A stretch of 6,656 nt of DNA from NCBI GenBank assembly GCA_011523725.1, contig WTGD01000009.1, positions 1 through 6,656 on the forward strand, read 5' to 3'. The notes beneath the pieces were generated by a model. It worked only from the letters and a program-made list of their open reading frames with translations. It was not told the origin of the DNA and did not search any database. The stretch comes from Nitrospinota bacterium. GTDB lineage: Bacteria; UBA8248. This document shows positions 1-5,289 of this stretch, in pieces (position 1 is the stretch's first letter; each line of letters opens with the position of its first letter). The position numbers were made by a program, and so were the translations under genes.

Positions 1-186
1 GCCTCCATGCACCACGATCTCGAGTTTCCCGCCGGTGCAAACGCCCACCGCCTTGGCGAAGAGTCTGGCGTTTTGCGTGTGGTAGTTGGCGTCTCCATAC
101 GCTGTCGGCATGTTCCATATCTGCGCCGCATGGGCCGCGCCCGCCCAAAGGAGCAGGCACGCGACCGGTACCGTCAACCATTTCAT
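1..186 (-). CDS. TRAP transporter substrate-binding protein, DctP family (N-terminal part; cut by window edge)
   Basis: Reading the minus strand from the ATG at 186-184 gives 62 open codons running off the left edge. The product begins MKWLTVPVACLLLWAGAAHA, a typical Sec signal peptide: a Lys near the N-terminus, a hydrophobic core, and an Ala-His-Ala cleavage site followed by AQ. The mature start reads IWNMPTAYGDANYHTQNARL and then TGGKLEIVVHGG. The N-terminal strand, the F-A-K-A-V helix and the TGGKLEI.VH.G segment are characteristic of DctP-type binding proteins of tripartite ATP-independent periplasmic transporters, which capture carboxylates, sugar acids or related solutes and deliver them to DctQM-type membrane partners. 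On the minus strand a GGGGAG Shine-Dalgarno (plus-strand 195-200) lies about 8 bases before the ATG. Family members are usually about 320-350 residues, so roughly a fifth is visible. The ligand cannot be told from this part. It is divergent from the sugar dehydrogenase gene. Confidence 0.85.
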   Translation of the reverse strand, partial: MKWLTVPVACLLLWAGAAHAAQIWNMPTAYGDANYHTQNARLFAKAVGVCTGGKLEIVVHGG

Positions 187-246
187 GCTCGATTCTCCCC
201 TCGTGTGAACACAGTAACAATCATCGTTTTCAGTAAATGGTGTGCG

Positions 247-275
247 ATAATAATTGTTGTTATTTTATACTACAA
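247..275 (-). promoter_or_regulatory. Candidate promoter for the TRAP binding-protein gene, in the AT-rich divergent spacer
   Basis: On the minus strand a TATTAT -10-like hexamer (plus-strand 247-252, one mismatch to TATAAT) lies exactly 17 bases from TTGTAG (plus-strand 270-275), a poor -35 with only the first three bases matching. The same AT-rich patch carries plus-strand -10-like words TATACT (266-271) and TACAAT (271-276) that could serve the rightward dehydrogenase gene, but neither has a convincing -35. The divergent promoters may overlap here. The call rests on hexamer matching only. Confidence 0.35.
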
Positions 276-286
276 TCGTTCCCAGA

Positions 287-316
287 GGACCCTCATATCT
301 TCCTTCCGGAGGGTCC
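287..316 (+). promoter_or_regulatory. Hairpin covering the Shine-Dalgarno of the sugar dehydrogenase
   Basis: GGACCCTC (287-294) is the exact reverse complement of GAGGGTCC (309-316), giving an 8-bp GC-rich stem with a 14-base loop. The right arm contains most of the GGAGGG Shine-Dalgarno (308-313) and ends two bases before the GTG start at 318. If it forms in the mRNA it would occlude ribosome entry. There is no T-run, so it is not an intrinsic terminator. Confidence 0.5.
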
Positions 317-317
317 C

Positions 318-1616
318 GTGCAACTCATCGAGAAAATCAAACAAAAACGGATTCGCGCATGCGTGATGGGTTTGGGGTACGTCGGTCTCCCGCTCGCGCT
401 GGCGTTCGTGCGCGCAGGCTACCGGGTTGTGGGGCTGGACACAAACTGCAGCCGTGTTCGCGATTTGCTAGAGGCGAAGAGCCCCATCCTGGATGTTTCC
501 TCTCAAAGCCTGGCTGAGGAGCTTGAGACGGATCGGCTCGAGTTCACCTGCGATCAGCGGGTGCTTGCGGAAGTGGATACCGTCAGCGTTTGTGTTCCCA
601 CGCCACTCGGCAAGACGGGAGATCCGGATTTGTCTTTCGTGCAATCGGCCGTCGAGAGCATCAGGCGACATCGACGAAGGGGGCAGCTCTACGTGCTTGA
701 GAGCACCACCTATCCGGGGGCGACCGAAGAAATCGTTCTGCCCGTTTTGTCTGAAGGCGGTTGGCGGGCGGGAGAGGAGTTCCACCTCGTTTTCTCGCCC
801 GAGCGCGTGGACCCCGGCAACGAGCGATATGCCACGAGAAACATACCGAAAGTGGTGGGCGGCGTAACGCCGAAATGCGCCGATTGCGCCTGCGCCTTGT
901 ATGAGGGCGCCGTCGCGCAAATCGTGCAGGTCGCCTCGCCCCGGGTCGCGGAGATGGTGAAACTGCTCGAAAATACGTTTCGCAGCGTCAACATCGCTCT
1001 TATGAACGAGGTGGCGAAGATGTGCCACCTCCTCGAGCTGGATGTATGGGAGGTGATCGAAGCGGCGAAAACGAAGCCTTTCGGTTTCATGCCCTTCTAC
1101 CCCGGGCCGGGCCTCGGCGGGCATTGCATTCCCGTGGACCCGGTTTATTTGTCCTGGAAGGCGCGGCAGGCGGGGTTCGAGGCAAGGTTCATTGAGCTGG
1201 CCGATGAGGTGAATAATTCGATGCCGCGGTTCGTCGTGGAACTCACGTCCAAGGCTCTGCGCAAGATGGGCAAAGCGATCGAGAGAGCGAGGATCCTTCT
1301 CGTGGGGGTGACATACAAGGCGGACGTATCCGACATCAGAGAGAGCCCCGCCCTCGACGTCTGGATCGGTCTGGAGCGCGTCGGAGCGGTCGTTTCCTAC
1401 TCGGATCCTTATGTGCCGGAAATCGATGCTCCCCCGATAATAGCGCACTCGCGGCCCATCAGCGCCGATATGCTGCGTGAATACGATTGCGTGGTCGTGC
1501 TCACGAACCACAAATCACTGGATAGGGAGTGCATCCACGCCCATGCGAACTGCATCGTGGATACGCGCAACGCCTTCGCGGATTTCGAACGAAACGAGCG
1601 TTTGTTCAAACTTTGA
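318..1616 (+). CDS. Nucleotide-sugar dehydrogenase, UDP-N-acetylglucosamine 6-dehydrogenase type
   Basis: This 432-residue protein belongs to the UDP-glucose/GDP-mannose dehydrogenase family. Enzymes of this family oxidise C6 of a UDP-sugar to a uronate using two NAD+, for surface polysaccharide or O-antigen synthesis. Visible motifs: Rossmann GLGYVGLP (18-25 from the GTG start) with Asp41 ending the second strand; ESTTYPG (128-134); FSPERVDPGN starting at 159 with Glu162; EMVKLLENTFRSVNIA (from 212) with Lys215 and Asn219; PGLGGHCIP with catalytic Cys270; and C-terminal VTYKADVSDIRESP (331-344). The KPFGFMPFYPGPGLGG stretch and LYLSWKAR-like VYLSWKAR favour the WbpA/WecC branch over UDP-glucose dehydrogenase, but the substrate is inferred. 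The GTG at 318 is chosen because GGAGGG (308-313) precedes it and the product then starts with LIEKIK as homologues do; the ATG at 237 is in frame but lacks a Shine-Dalgarno. No polysaccharide genes adjoin it on the right. Length is normal. Confidence 0.9.
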   Translation: MQLIEKIKQKRIRACVMGLGYVGLPLALAFVRAGYRVVGLDTNCSRVRDLLEAKSPILDVSSQSLAEELETDRLEFTCDQRVLAEVDTVSVCVPTPLGKTGDPDLSFVQSAVESIRRHRRRGQLYVLESTTYPGATEEIVLPVLSEGGWRAGEEFHLVFSPERVDPGNERYATRNIPKVVGGVTPKCADCACALYEGAVAQIVQVASPRVAEMVKLLENTFRSVNIALMNEVAKMCHLLELDVWEVIEAAKTKPFGFMPFYPGPGLGGHCIPVDPVYLSWKARQAGFEARFIELADEVNNSMPRFVVELTSKALRKMGKAIERARILLVGVTYKADVSDIRESPALDVWIGLERVGAVVSYSDPYVPEIDAPPIIAHSRPISADMLREYDCVVVLTNHKSLDRECIHAHANCIVDTRNAFADFERNERLFKL

Positions 1617-1729
1617 CGCGCTTTTCCCCAGGCGAGGACTTCACGTCCAAGCATCGGAGGCGTTTAATCCGTTAAATAACAATAAAATGTGCGAAGTGAT
1701 ACCTTCTCTGAAAATTCCGCCGGAGACGG
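1617..1729. other. Gap after the sugar dehydrogenase, no gene seen
   Basis: This is the proximal part of a 201-bp gap. I see no ORF with a ribosome site and no convincing terminator for the upstream gene. There is only a 4-bp GGAC/GTCC stem (1636-1639 with 1645-1648) and a short AT-rich TTTAA/TTAAA inverted repeat (1663-1676), neither followed by a T-run. Confidence 0.5.
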
Positions 1730-1760
1730 TTGACATCGCCAGTCCATCTGGGGTTTATAT
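1730..1760 (+). promoter_or_regulatory. Probable sigma-70-type promoter of rplM-rpsI
   Basis: A perfect -35 TTGACA lies at 1730-1735. An AT-rich -10 region follows within TTTATATA (1754-1761): TTTATA gives an 18-base spacer and TTATAT (1755-1760) a 19-base spacer. This places the transcript start near 1767, about 50 bases before the rplM ATG, leaving a short leader. It is the best promoter match in the window and sits where a ribosomal protein operon promoter is expected. Confidence 0.65.
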
Positions 1761-1765
1761 ACACC

Positions 1766-1814
1766 TTCGTCTTCTCCAGAGAAGATTATTTGTGAGTCGA
1801 AGAAGAGAAGAGAA
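1766..1814 (+). promoter_or_regulatory. Candidate rplM leader with alternative pairings around the ribosome-binding region
   Basis: TCTTCTC (1770-1776) has two perfect complements downstream. One is GAGAAGA at 1779-1785, giving a tight local hairpin with a CCAG loop. The other is an identical GAGAAGA at 1805-1811, inside the purine tract just before the rplM ATG. The second pairing can extend with TTC (1766-1768) to GAA (1812-1814) around one bulged G at 1769, to about 10 bp. The two pairings are mutually exclusive, and the second would cover the ribosome-binding site. Ribosomal protein leaders for L13 are known in other bacteria, but I cannot show that this belongs to any of those families. 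Confidence 0.4.
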
Positions 1815-1817
1815 TCC

Positions 1818-2267
1818 ATGAGAATGTACCAGAAGACAGCAAGCCTCACGAAAGAGCAGGCCAACGCCCAGCGCGGCTGGGTGCTCGTGGATGCGAAGGA
1901 TCAGACCCTGGGGCGTCTTTGCACGCGCGTGGCGACGCTTCTGCGCGGGAAACACAAGCCCGACTGGACGCCGCACGTCGACAATGGCGAGTACGTCGTG
2001 GTCATCAATGCGGAGCGCATCGTGCTCACGGGCCGTAAGCTTTCGGACAAGAAGTACTACCGCCACTCCGGCTACCCGGGGCATCTCAAGGAGGTTAGCG
2101 CGGGGCGCATGCTGGAAACGCATCCCGAGCGTGTGATAGAACACGCCGTGCGGGGCATGTTGCCAAAAAACAAGCTGGGACGCTCCTTGCTGCAGAAACT
2201 CAAAGTGTACGCGGGCGACAAGCATCCGCATGAGGCGCAACAGCCAGAAGCGATAGTATTGGACTGA
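1818..2267 (+). CDS. rplM: 50S ribosomal protein L13
   Basis: L13 is an early-assembly protein of the large subunit that binds 23S rRNA. The 149-residue product shows the family's hallmark blocks: WVLVDAKDQTLGRL near residues 21-34, LLRGKHKPDWTPHVDNGEYV, NAERIVLTGRKLSDKKYYRH, the PERVIEHAVRGMLPKNKLGR segment, and the C-terminal LKVYAGDKHPHEAQQPE. The E. coli protein is 142 residues; the extra length is at the N-terminus. The ATG at 1818 follows a GAAGAGAAGAGAA purine tract rather than a canonical GGAGG, so initiation may be weak or regulated. A second in-frame ATG at 1824 is possible. It is the first gene of a two-gene operon with rpsI, 25 bases downstream, driven by the promoter at about 1730. 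Confidence 0.97.
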   Translation: MRMYQKTASLTKEQANAQRGWVLVDAKDQTLGRLCTRVATLLRGKHKPDWTPHVDNGEYVVVINAERIVLTGRKLSDKKYYRHSGYPGHLKEVSAGRMLETHPERVIEHAVRGMLPKNKLGRSLLQKLKVYAGDKHPHEAQQPEAIVLD

Positions 2268-2292
2268 ACTCCGAGAGGTTTTTGAGAACGAC

Positions 2293-2688
2293 ATGGCCAC
2301 GATACCGAAGCACTACGCCACGGGAAAACGCAAAACGGCCGTCGCGCGCGTCTGGATAGAGCCGGGCGACGGCAGGATTCTGGTCAACAACACGCCGGCG
2401 GACGAGTACTTTCTCCGCGACACCTCGCTCATGGTGATAAAGCAGCCCTTCGAGTTGACCGAGACGTGGGGCAGCTACGACGTGCGGGCCACCGTCAAGG
2501 GCGGGGGACTCACCGGCCAGGCGGGTGCCGTTCGCCACGGCATTTCAAAGGCCCTGCTGAGCGTGGATCCCGCATTTCGGGCGATCCTCAAGAAAGCGGG
2601 CCTCATCACGCGCGATTCCCGTGTGAAAGAGCGTAAAAAGTATGGTTTGAAAGGCGCGCGCAAGAGCTTCCAGTTCTCCAAGCGCTAA
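2293..2688 (+). CDS. rpsI: 30S ribosomal protein S9
   Basis: S9 is a small-subunit head protein whose C-terminal tail reaches the P-site tRNA. The 131-residue product (E. coli 130) has the N-terminal YATGKRKTAVARVWI block, the TVKGGGLTGQAGAVRHGIS motif in the middle, KAGLITRDSRVKERKKYGLKGARK, and the conserved terminal QFSKR whose last Lys-Arg contact tRNA. The ATG at 2293 has only a poor Shine-Dalgarno: GAGAGG at 2273-2278 is 14 bases away and TGAGAA is closer but weak. Translation may therefore depend partly on ribosomes finishing rplM 25 bases upstream. A strong terminator follows 20 bases after the stop. Confidence 0.97.
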   Translation: MATIPKHYATGKRKTAVARVWIEPGDGRILVNNTPADEYFLRDTSLMVIKQPFELTETWGSYDVRATVKGGGLTGQAGAVRHGISKALLSVDPAFRAILKKAGLITRDSRVKERKKYGLKGARKSFQFSKR

Positions 2689-2708
2689 CCACTTTGGTGG
2701 TCGATTCG

Positions 2709-2736
2709 GGGGCTGGCTTTGCCGGCCCCTTTTTTT
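2709..2736 (+). terminator. Intrinsic terminator of the rplM-rpsI operon
   Basis: GGGGCTGGC (2709-2717) pairs with GCCGGCCCC (2721-2729) over nine positions, one of them a G-U pair, around a TTT loop. Seven T residues follow directly (2730-2736). A small ACCAC/GTGGT hairpin (2688-2692 with 2697-2701) overlaps the last base of the rpsI stop codon just upstream. Confidence 0.93.
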
Positions 2737-2817
2737 GTGCGAAAAAATGGATTATGGCGAATGTCCGCTCCGATCGGGTTTTGATGCGAGTGAGCGAGGA
2801 TTCTGGAGGATAAGGAG

Positions 2818-3855
2818 ATGCCGAAAATCGCCGTGGTGGGCGCCACGGGATACACGGGTTTTGAGTTGTTGCGGCTCCTCGGGTCGCACCGGGGTGTGGA
2901 GGTGATGGCCCTCACGTCCGAGACCTATGCCGGCAGGAAGGTGGACGAGGTGTTTCCGGCTTTGGCTTCCGTGCACGGAGGCGCTCTCGTGAAGTTCGAG
3001 CCCGCCGTCTGTGAGGGAGCCGACCTCGTATTCTGCTGCCTGCCGCACCGGGTAGCGATGAACACCGTGCCTTCCTTACTGGATGCCGGTCACCGCGTGG
3101 TTGATTTTTCCGCCGATTACCGCCTGCGGGATTTCAGTGTATATGAGACCTGGTACAAGACGGAGCACACCTCGCCGGAGAGGATAGCGGACGCGGTCTA
3201 CGGGGTGCCTGAGCTTTATCGTGAAGAGATAAAACAGGCGCGCCTGGTCGCGAACCCGGGTTGCTACCCCACGGGTGCGATTCTGGCCCTGACCCCGCTT
3301 TTGAGGGCGGGACTCATCAAGCCGGATTCCATCATCGTGGATGCGAAATCGGGCGTTTCGGGTGCGGGAAGAAAAGCGGATTTGAGCATTCAGTTCAGCG
3401 AGGTGAACGAGGGCTTCAAGGCCTATGGCGTGGGGACCCATCGCCATACGCCCGAGATCGAGCAGGAGTTGTCCGCCGCGTTGGGGGATTCCGTAAAGGT
3501 TTCCTTCACCCCGCATCTGGCGCCCATGACCCGGGGAATTCTCTCGACCATCTACGCCGGGGGGGAGGGCGGCGCCGACGGCTCGTCGGTCCGGGCGGCG
3601 CTGCGCGACGCTTATGCGGATGAGCCTTTCATCCGCCTGATGCCCAAGGGCGCGTTTCCCAACGTGACGCAGGTGGCCGGCTCGAACTACGTGGACATCG
3701 GGTTGACGCACGATGAACGCACGTCGCGCTTCATCATTGTCGCGGCGATCGATAATTTGGTAAAAGGCGCGTCGGGAGCGGCGGTGCAGAACATGAACCT
3801 GATGCTGGGGCTTCCCGAGACGCAAGGTCTCCTTCATCCGGGATTTTGGATGTAA
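2818..3855 (+). CDS. argC: N-acetyl-gamma-glutamyl-phosphate reductase
   Basis: ArgC reduces N-acetyl-gamma-glutamyl phosphate to N-acetylglutamate semialdehyde with NADPH, the third step of arginine synthesis, in the cytoplasm. The 345-residue product has the N-terminal dinucleotide-binding motif KIAVVGATGYTGFELLRLL (3-21), the catalytic NPGCYPTG loop with Cys149, AKSGVSGAGRKA soon after, and GTHRHTPEIEQE, whose His208/His210 region carries the catalytic histidine of the family. PHLAPMTRGI and the C-terminal NLVKGASGAAVQNMNLMLGL are also typical. Length is normal for the family. GGAGG at 2805-2809, eight bases before the ATG, sets the start; a second AAGGAG abuts the ATG and is too close to act. 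It follows the rpsI terminator with no clear promoter of its own, so expression may come from read-through or a promoter I cannot recognise. argJ begins 23 bases after its stop. Confidence 0.97.
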   Translation: MPKIAVVGATGYTGFELLRLLGSHRGVEVMALTSETYAGRKVDEVFPALASVHGGALVKFEPAVCEGADLVFCCLPHRVAMNTVPSLLDAGHRVVDFSADYRLRDFSVYETWYKTEHTSPERIADAVYGVPELYREEIKQARLVANPGCYPTGAILALTPLLRAGLIKPDSIIVDAKSGVSGAGRKADLSIQFSEVNEGFKAYGVGTHRHTPEIEQELSAALGDSVKVSFTPHLAPMTRGILSTIYAGGEGGADGSSVRAALRDAYADEPFIRLMPKGAFPNVTQVAGSNYVDIGLTHDERTSRFIIVAAIDNLVKGASGAAVQNMNLMLGLPETQGLLHPGFWM

Positions 3856-3878
3856 ACGAAAAAGAAGGGGTCTTGAAA

Positions 3879-5093
3879 GTGAGTGAAAAGGAATCCATAC
3901 AGGCGATTGACGGCGGTGTTTGCGCGGCCGAGGGAGTCCGCGCCGCCTCGGTGACGGCGGGCATCAAATATTCTGGCAATCCGGATATGGTGCTGATCGC
4001 CTTCGACCCCCCGGCCGCCGCCGCGGGCGTCTACACCCGGAACAAGATGTGCGCCGCTCCAGTCACCCTGTGCAGGGAGCGGGTCGGAAAATCGCCTCTG
4101 CGGGCGTTCCTCGTCAACAGCGGCAACGCGAACGCCTGTACGGGCGAGCAGGGCTATCGGGACGCCGTGAGCCTTTGCGGCGAAGTGGCGGACGCGCTCG
4201 ACTGCCCGGAAGCGCAGGTCGCCATGTCCTCCACCGGACTCATCGGCGCTCCGCTCCCGGTGGAACTCATGAAGGCCCAAATCGCCAGCTTGGTGACCGG
4301 CCTTTCGGCGGAGGGCGGCCACGATGCGGCGGTGGGCATCATGACGACCGACACGCGGCCCAAGGAGTACGCCGTGCGGGTGAATGGGCCCGATGGCCCC
4401 TACCATATCGGCGGTATCACCAAGGGAGCCGGCATGATCGCTCCCGACATGGCGACCATGCTCGCCTACATCGCCACCGACGCGGTGGTTGCACAAGCCG
4501 ACCTCCAGAACATTCTGCGGGCTGTCGTGCGCAAGACGTTCAACTGCGTCACAATCGATGGCGATACGTCGACGAACGACACGGTAATTCTCGCCGCCAC
4601 CGGCGCAACCGGCGTGGCCCCCGAATCGGCGGAAGCGATGGAGCGGTTTGAGGCGGGGCTTTACCGGGTTTGCAAGGAACTGGCCTTGTCCATCGTTCGC
4701 GATGGCGAGGGGGTGAACAAGGTGGTAGAGGTCAAAATCAGCGGCGCCGCCAGCGAAGAGCAGGCGCATCTGGCCGCGAAGTCGGTTTCCGAGAGCCTGC
4801 TGGTGAAGACAGCCATTCATGGCGAGATGCCCAACTGGGGCCGGATGTTCGCGGCGGCCGGCTATAGCGGCGCGGATGTGGCGCCCGAGAAAATGTCGCT
4901 GAGATTCGGGAACGTGGAAGTCATGCGCGACGGCGCACCCGTCCCGGGCTGGGCCGATTCCCTGGCGCCTTTGCTTAAGCAGCCCGAATACGGCCTCGAA
5001 CTGGGCCTGGGAGTAGGAGATGCGGAGGCCGTTTTCTGGACAACGGATTTGAGCGCGGAATACGTGCGGTTCAACGCGGATTACAAGACGTGA
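3879..5093 (+). CDS. argJ: Glutamate N-acetyltransferase (ornithine acetyltransferase), possibly bifunctional
   Basis: ArgJ moves the acetyl group from N-acetylornithine to glutamate, closing the acetyl cycle of arginine synthesis; some members also use acetyl-CoA, which the sequence alone does not settle. The precursor self-cleaves before a Thr that becomes the N-terminal nucleophile of the beta chain. Here that site is the MATMLAYIATDA motif, with Thr193 counted from the GTG, giving chains of 192 and 212 residues. Other family blocks are NSGNANACTG, MSSTGLIG, TTDTRPKE, KGAGMIAPDMA, NCVTIDGDTSTND, GEMPNWGRMFAAAGYSG and the terminal YVRFNADYKT. The GTG at 3879 is preferred because AAGGGG (3865-3870) lies eight bases upstream. 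In-frame TTG codons at 3846 (inside argC) and 3873 are poorer choices. It forms an operon with argC. No terminator follows. Confidence 0.95.
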   Translation: MSEKESIQAIDGGVCAAEGVRAASVTAGIKYSGNPDMVLIAFDPPAAAAGVYTRNKMCAAPVTLCRERVGKSPLRAFLVNSGNANACTGEQGYRDAVSLCGEVADALDCPEAQVAMSSTGLIGAPLPVELMKAQIASLVTGLSAEGGHDAAVGIMTTDTRPKEYAVRVNGPDGPYHIGGITKGAGMIAPDMATMLAYIATDAVVAQADLQNILRAVVRKTFNCVTIDGDTSTNDTVILAATGATGVAPESAEAMERFEAGLYRVCKELALSIVRDGEGVNKVVEVKISGAASEEQAHLAAKSVSESLLVKTAIHGEMPNWGRMFAAAGYSGADVAPEKMSLRFGNVEVMRDGAPVPGWADSLAPLLKQPEYGLELGLGVGDAEAVFWTTDLSAEYVRFNADYKT

Positions 5094-5131
5094 CCGCTTT
5101 TGATACGGCGACTTGAATCGTCCGGAGTCTT

Positions 5132-5203
5132 ATGAGACATTCCATGCGCCGAGCGGTGGCGGACGCCTTGGCGGCGGAGTCGGTCGGCGAATTACTCGAA
5201 TAA
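5132..5203 (+). CDS. Possible 23-codon small ORF in the argJ-rpsB gap
   Basis: An ATG at 5132 opens 23 codons ending in TAA at 5201-5203. GGAG (5124-5127) lies four bases upstream. The peptide starts MRHSMRRAVADALAAE and ends in SVGELLE: a basic start followed by a short amphipathic-looking stretch. The frame is closed by TGA at 5114-5116, so it is not a tail of argJ. I recognise no family. The ATG lies in the loop of a small hairpin (GTCT 5127-5130 with AGAC 5135-5138). An ORF this short can arise by chance, so it may be untranslated leader of rpsB. Confidence 0.25.
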   Translation: MRHSMRRAVADALAAESVGELLE

Positions 5204-5282
5204 AATCAAACGCTTAAAAATTCGGCCTCATCCGCCAGGAGGCTGGCAGGGCCCCCCTCGATGAAAGGCGGGGCAGAAGGAG
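5204..5282 (+). promoter_or_regulatory. Structured leader in front of rpsB
   Basis: After an AT-rich patch (5191-5223, including a -10-like TAAAAT at 5201-5206 without a recognisable -35) come two hairpins. The first pairs GCCTC (5225-5229) with GAGGC (5239-5243). The second pairs GCCCC (5251-5255) with GGGGC (5270-5274) and continues CCT (5256-5258) with AGG (5266-5268), leaving C5269 bulged. It ends two bases before the AAGGAG Shine-Dalgarno (5277-5282). Ribosomal protein S2 is known to control its own operon through the rpsB leader in some bacteria; a similar role here is inference. Confidence 0.4.
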
Positions 5283-5289
5283 TATTCCC

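Noticed and set aside
237..317. ATG 237 as the start of the sugar dehydrogenase
   Set aside because: The added 27 residues resemble translated spacer, there is no Shine-Dalgarno, and GTG 318 has GGAGGG and gives the normal family N-terminus.
7..366. Plus-strand 119-codon frame at the left end
   Set aside because: It lies antisense to the TRAP binding-protein gene with its clear signal peptide, then crosses the AT-rich spacer. It has no family features.
468..1511. Minus-strand 347-codon frame
   Set aside because: It is the antisense shadow of the dehydrogenase in GC-rich DNA; its composition (His/Arg-rich) matches no family.
1660..1690. AT-rich word TAAAAT (1683-1688) as a second rplM promoter
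   Set aside because: No -35-like hexamer at proper spacing; the TTGACA promoter at 1730 is far better.
2747..2905. Short frame from ATG 2747 overlapping the start of argC
   Set aside because: No Shine-Dalgarno, overlaps argC out of frame, and the peptide has no recognisable character.
3076..3837. Minus-strand 253-codon frame under argC
   Set aside because: Antisense shadow of ArgC, whose catalytic motifs are intact on the plus strand.
3834..4820. Minus-strand 328-codon frame under argJ
   Set aside because: Antisense shadow of a fully conserved ArgJ frame.
5100..5141. TTGATA (5100-5105) or TTGAAT (5113-5118) as -35 elements of an rpsB promoter
   Set aside because: No acceptable -10 at 16-18 bases from either; the best, GACATT, matches only half the consensus.
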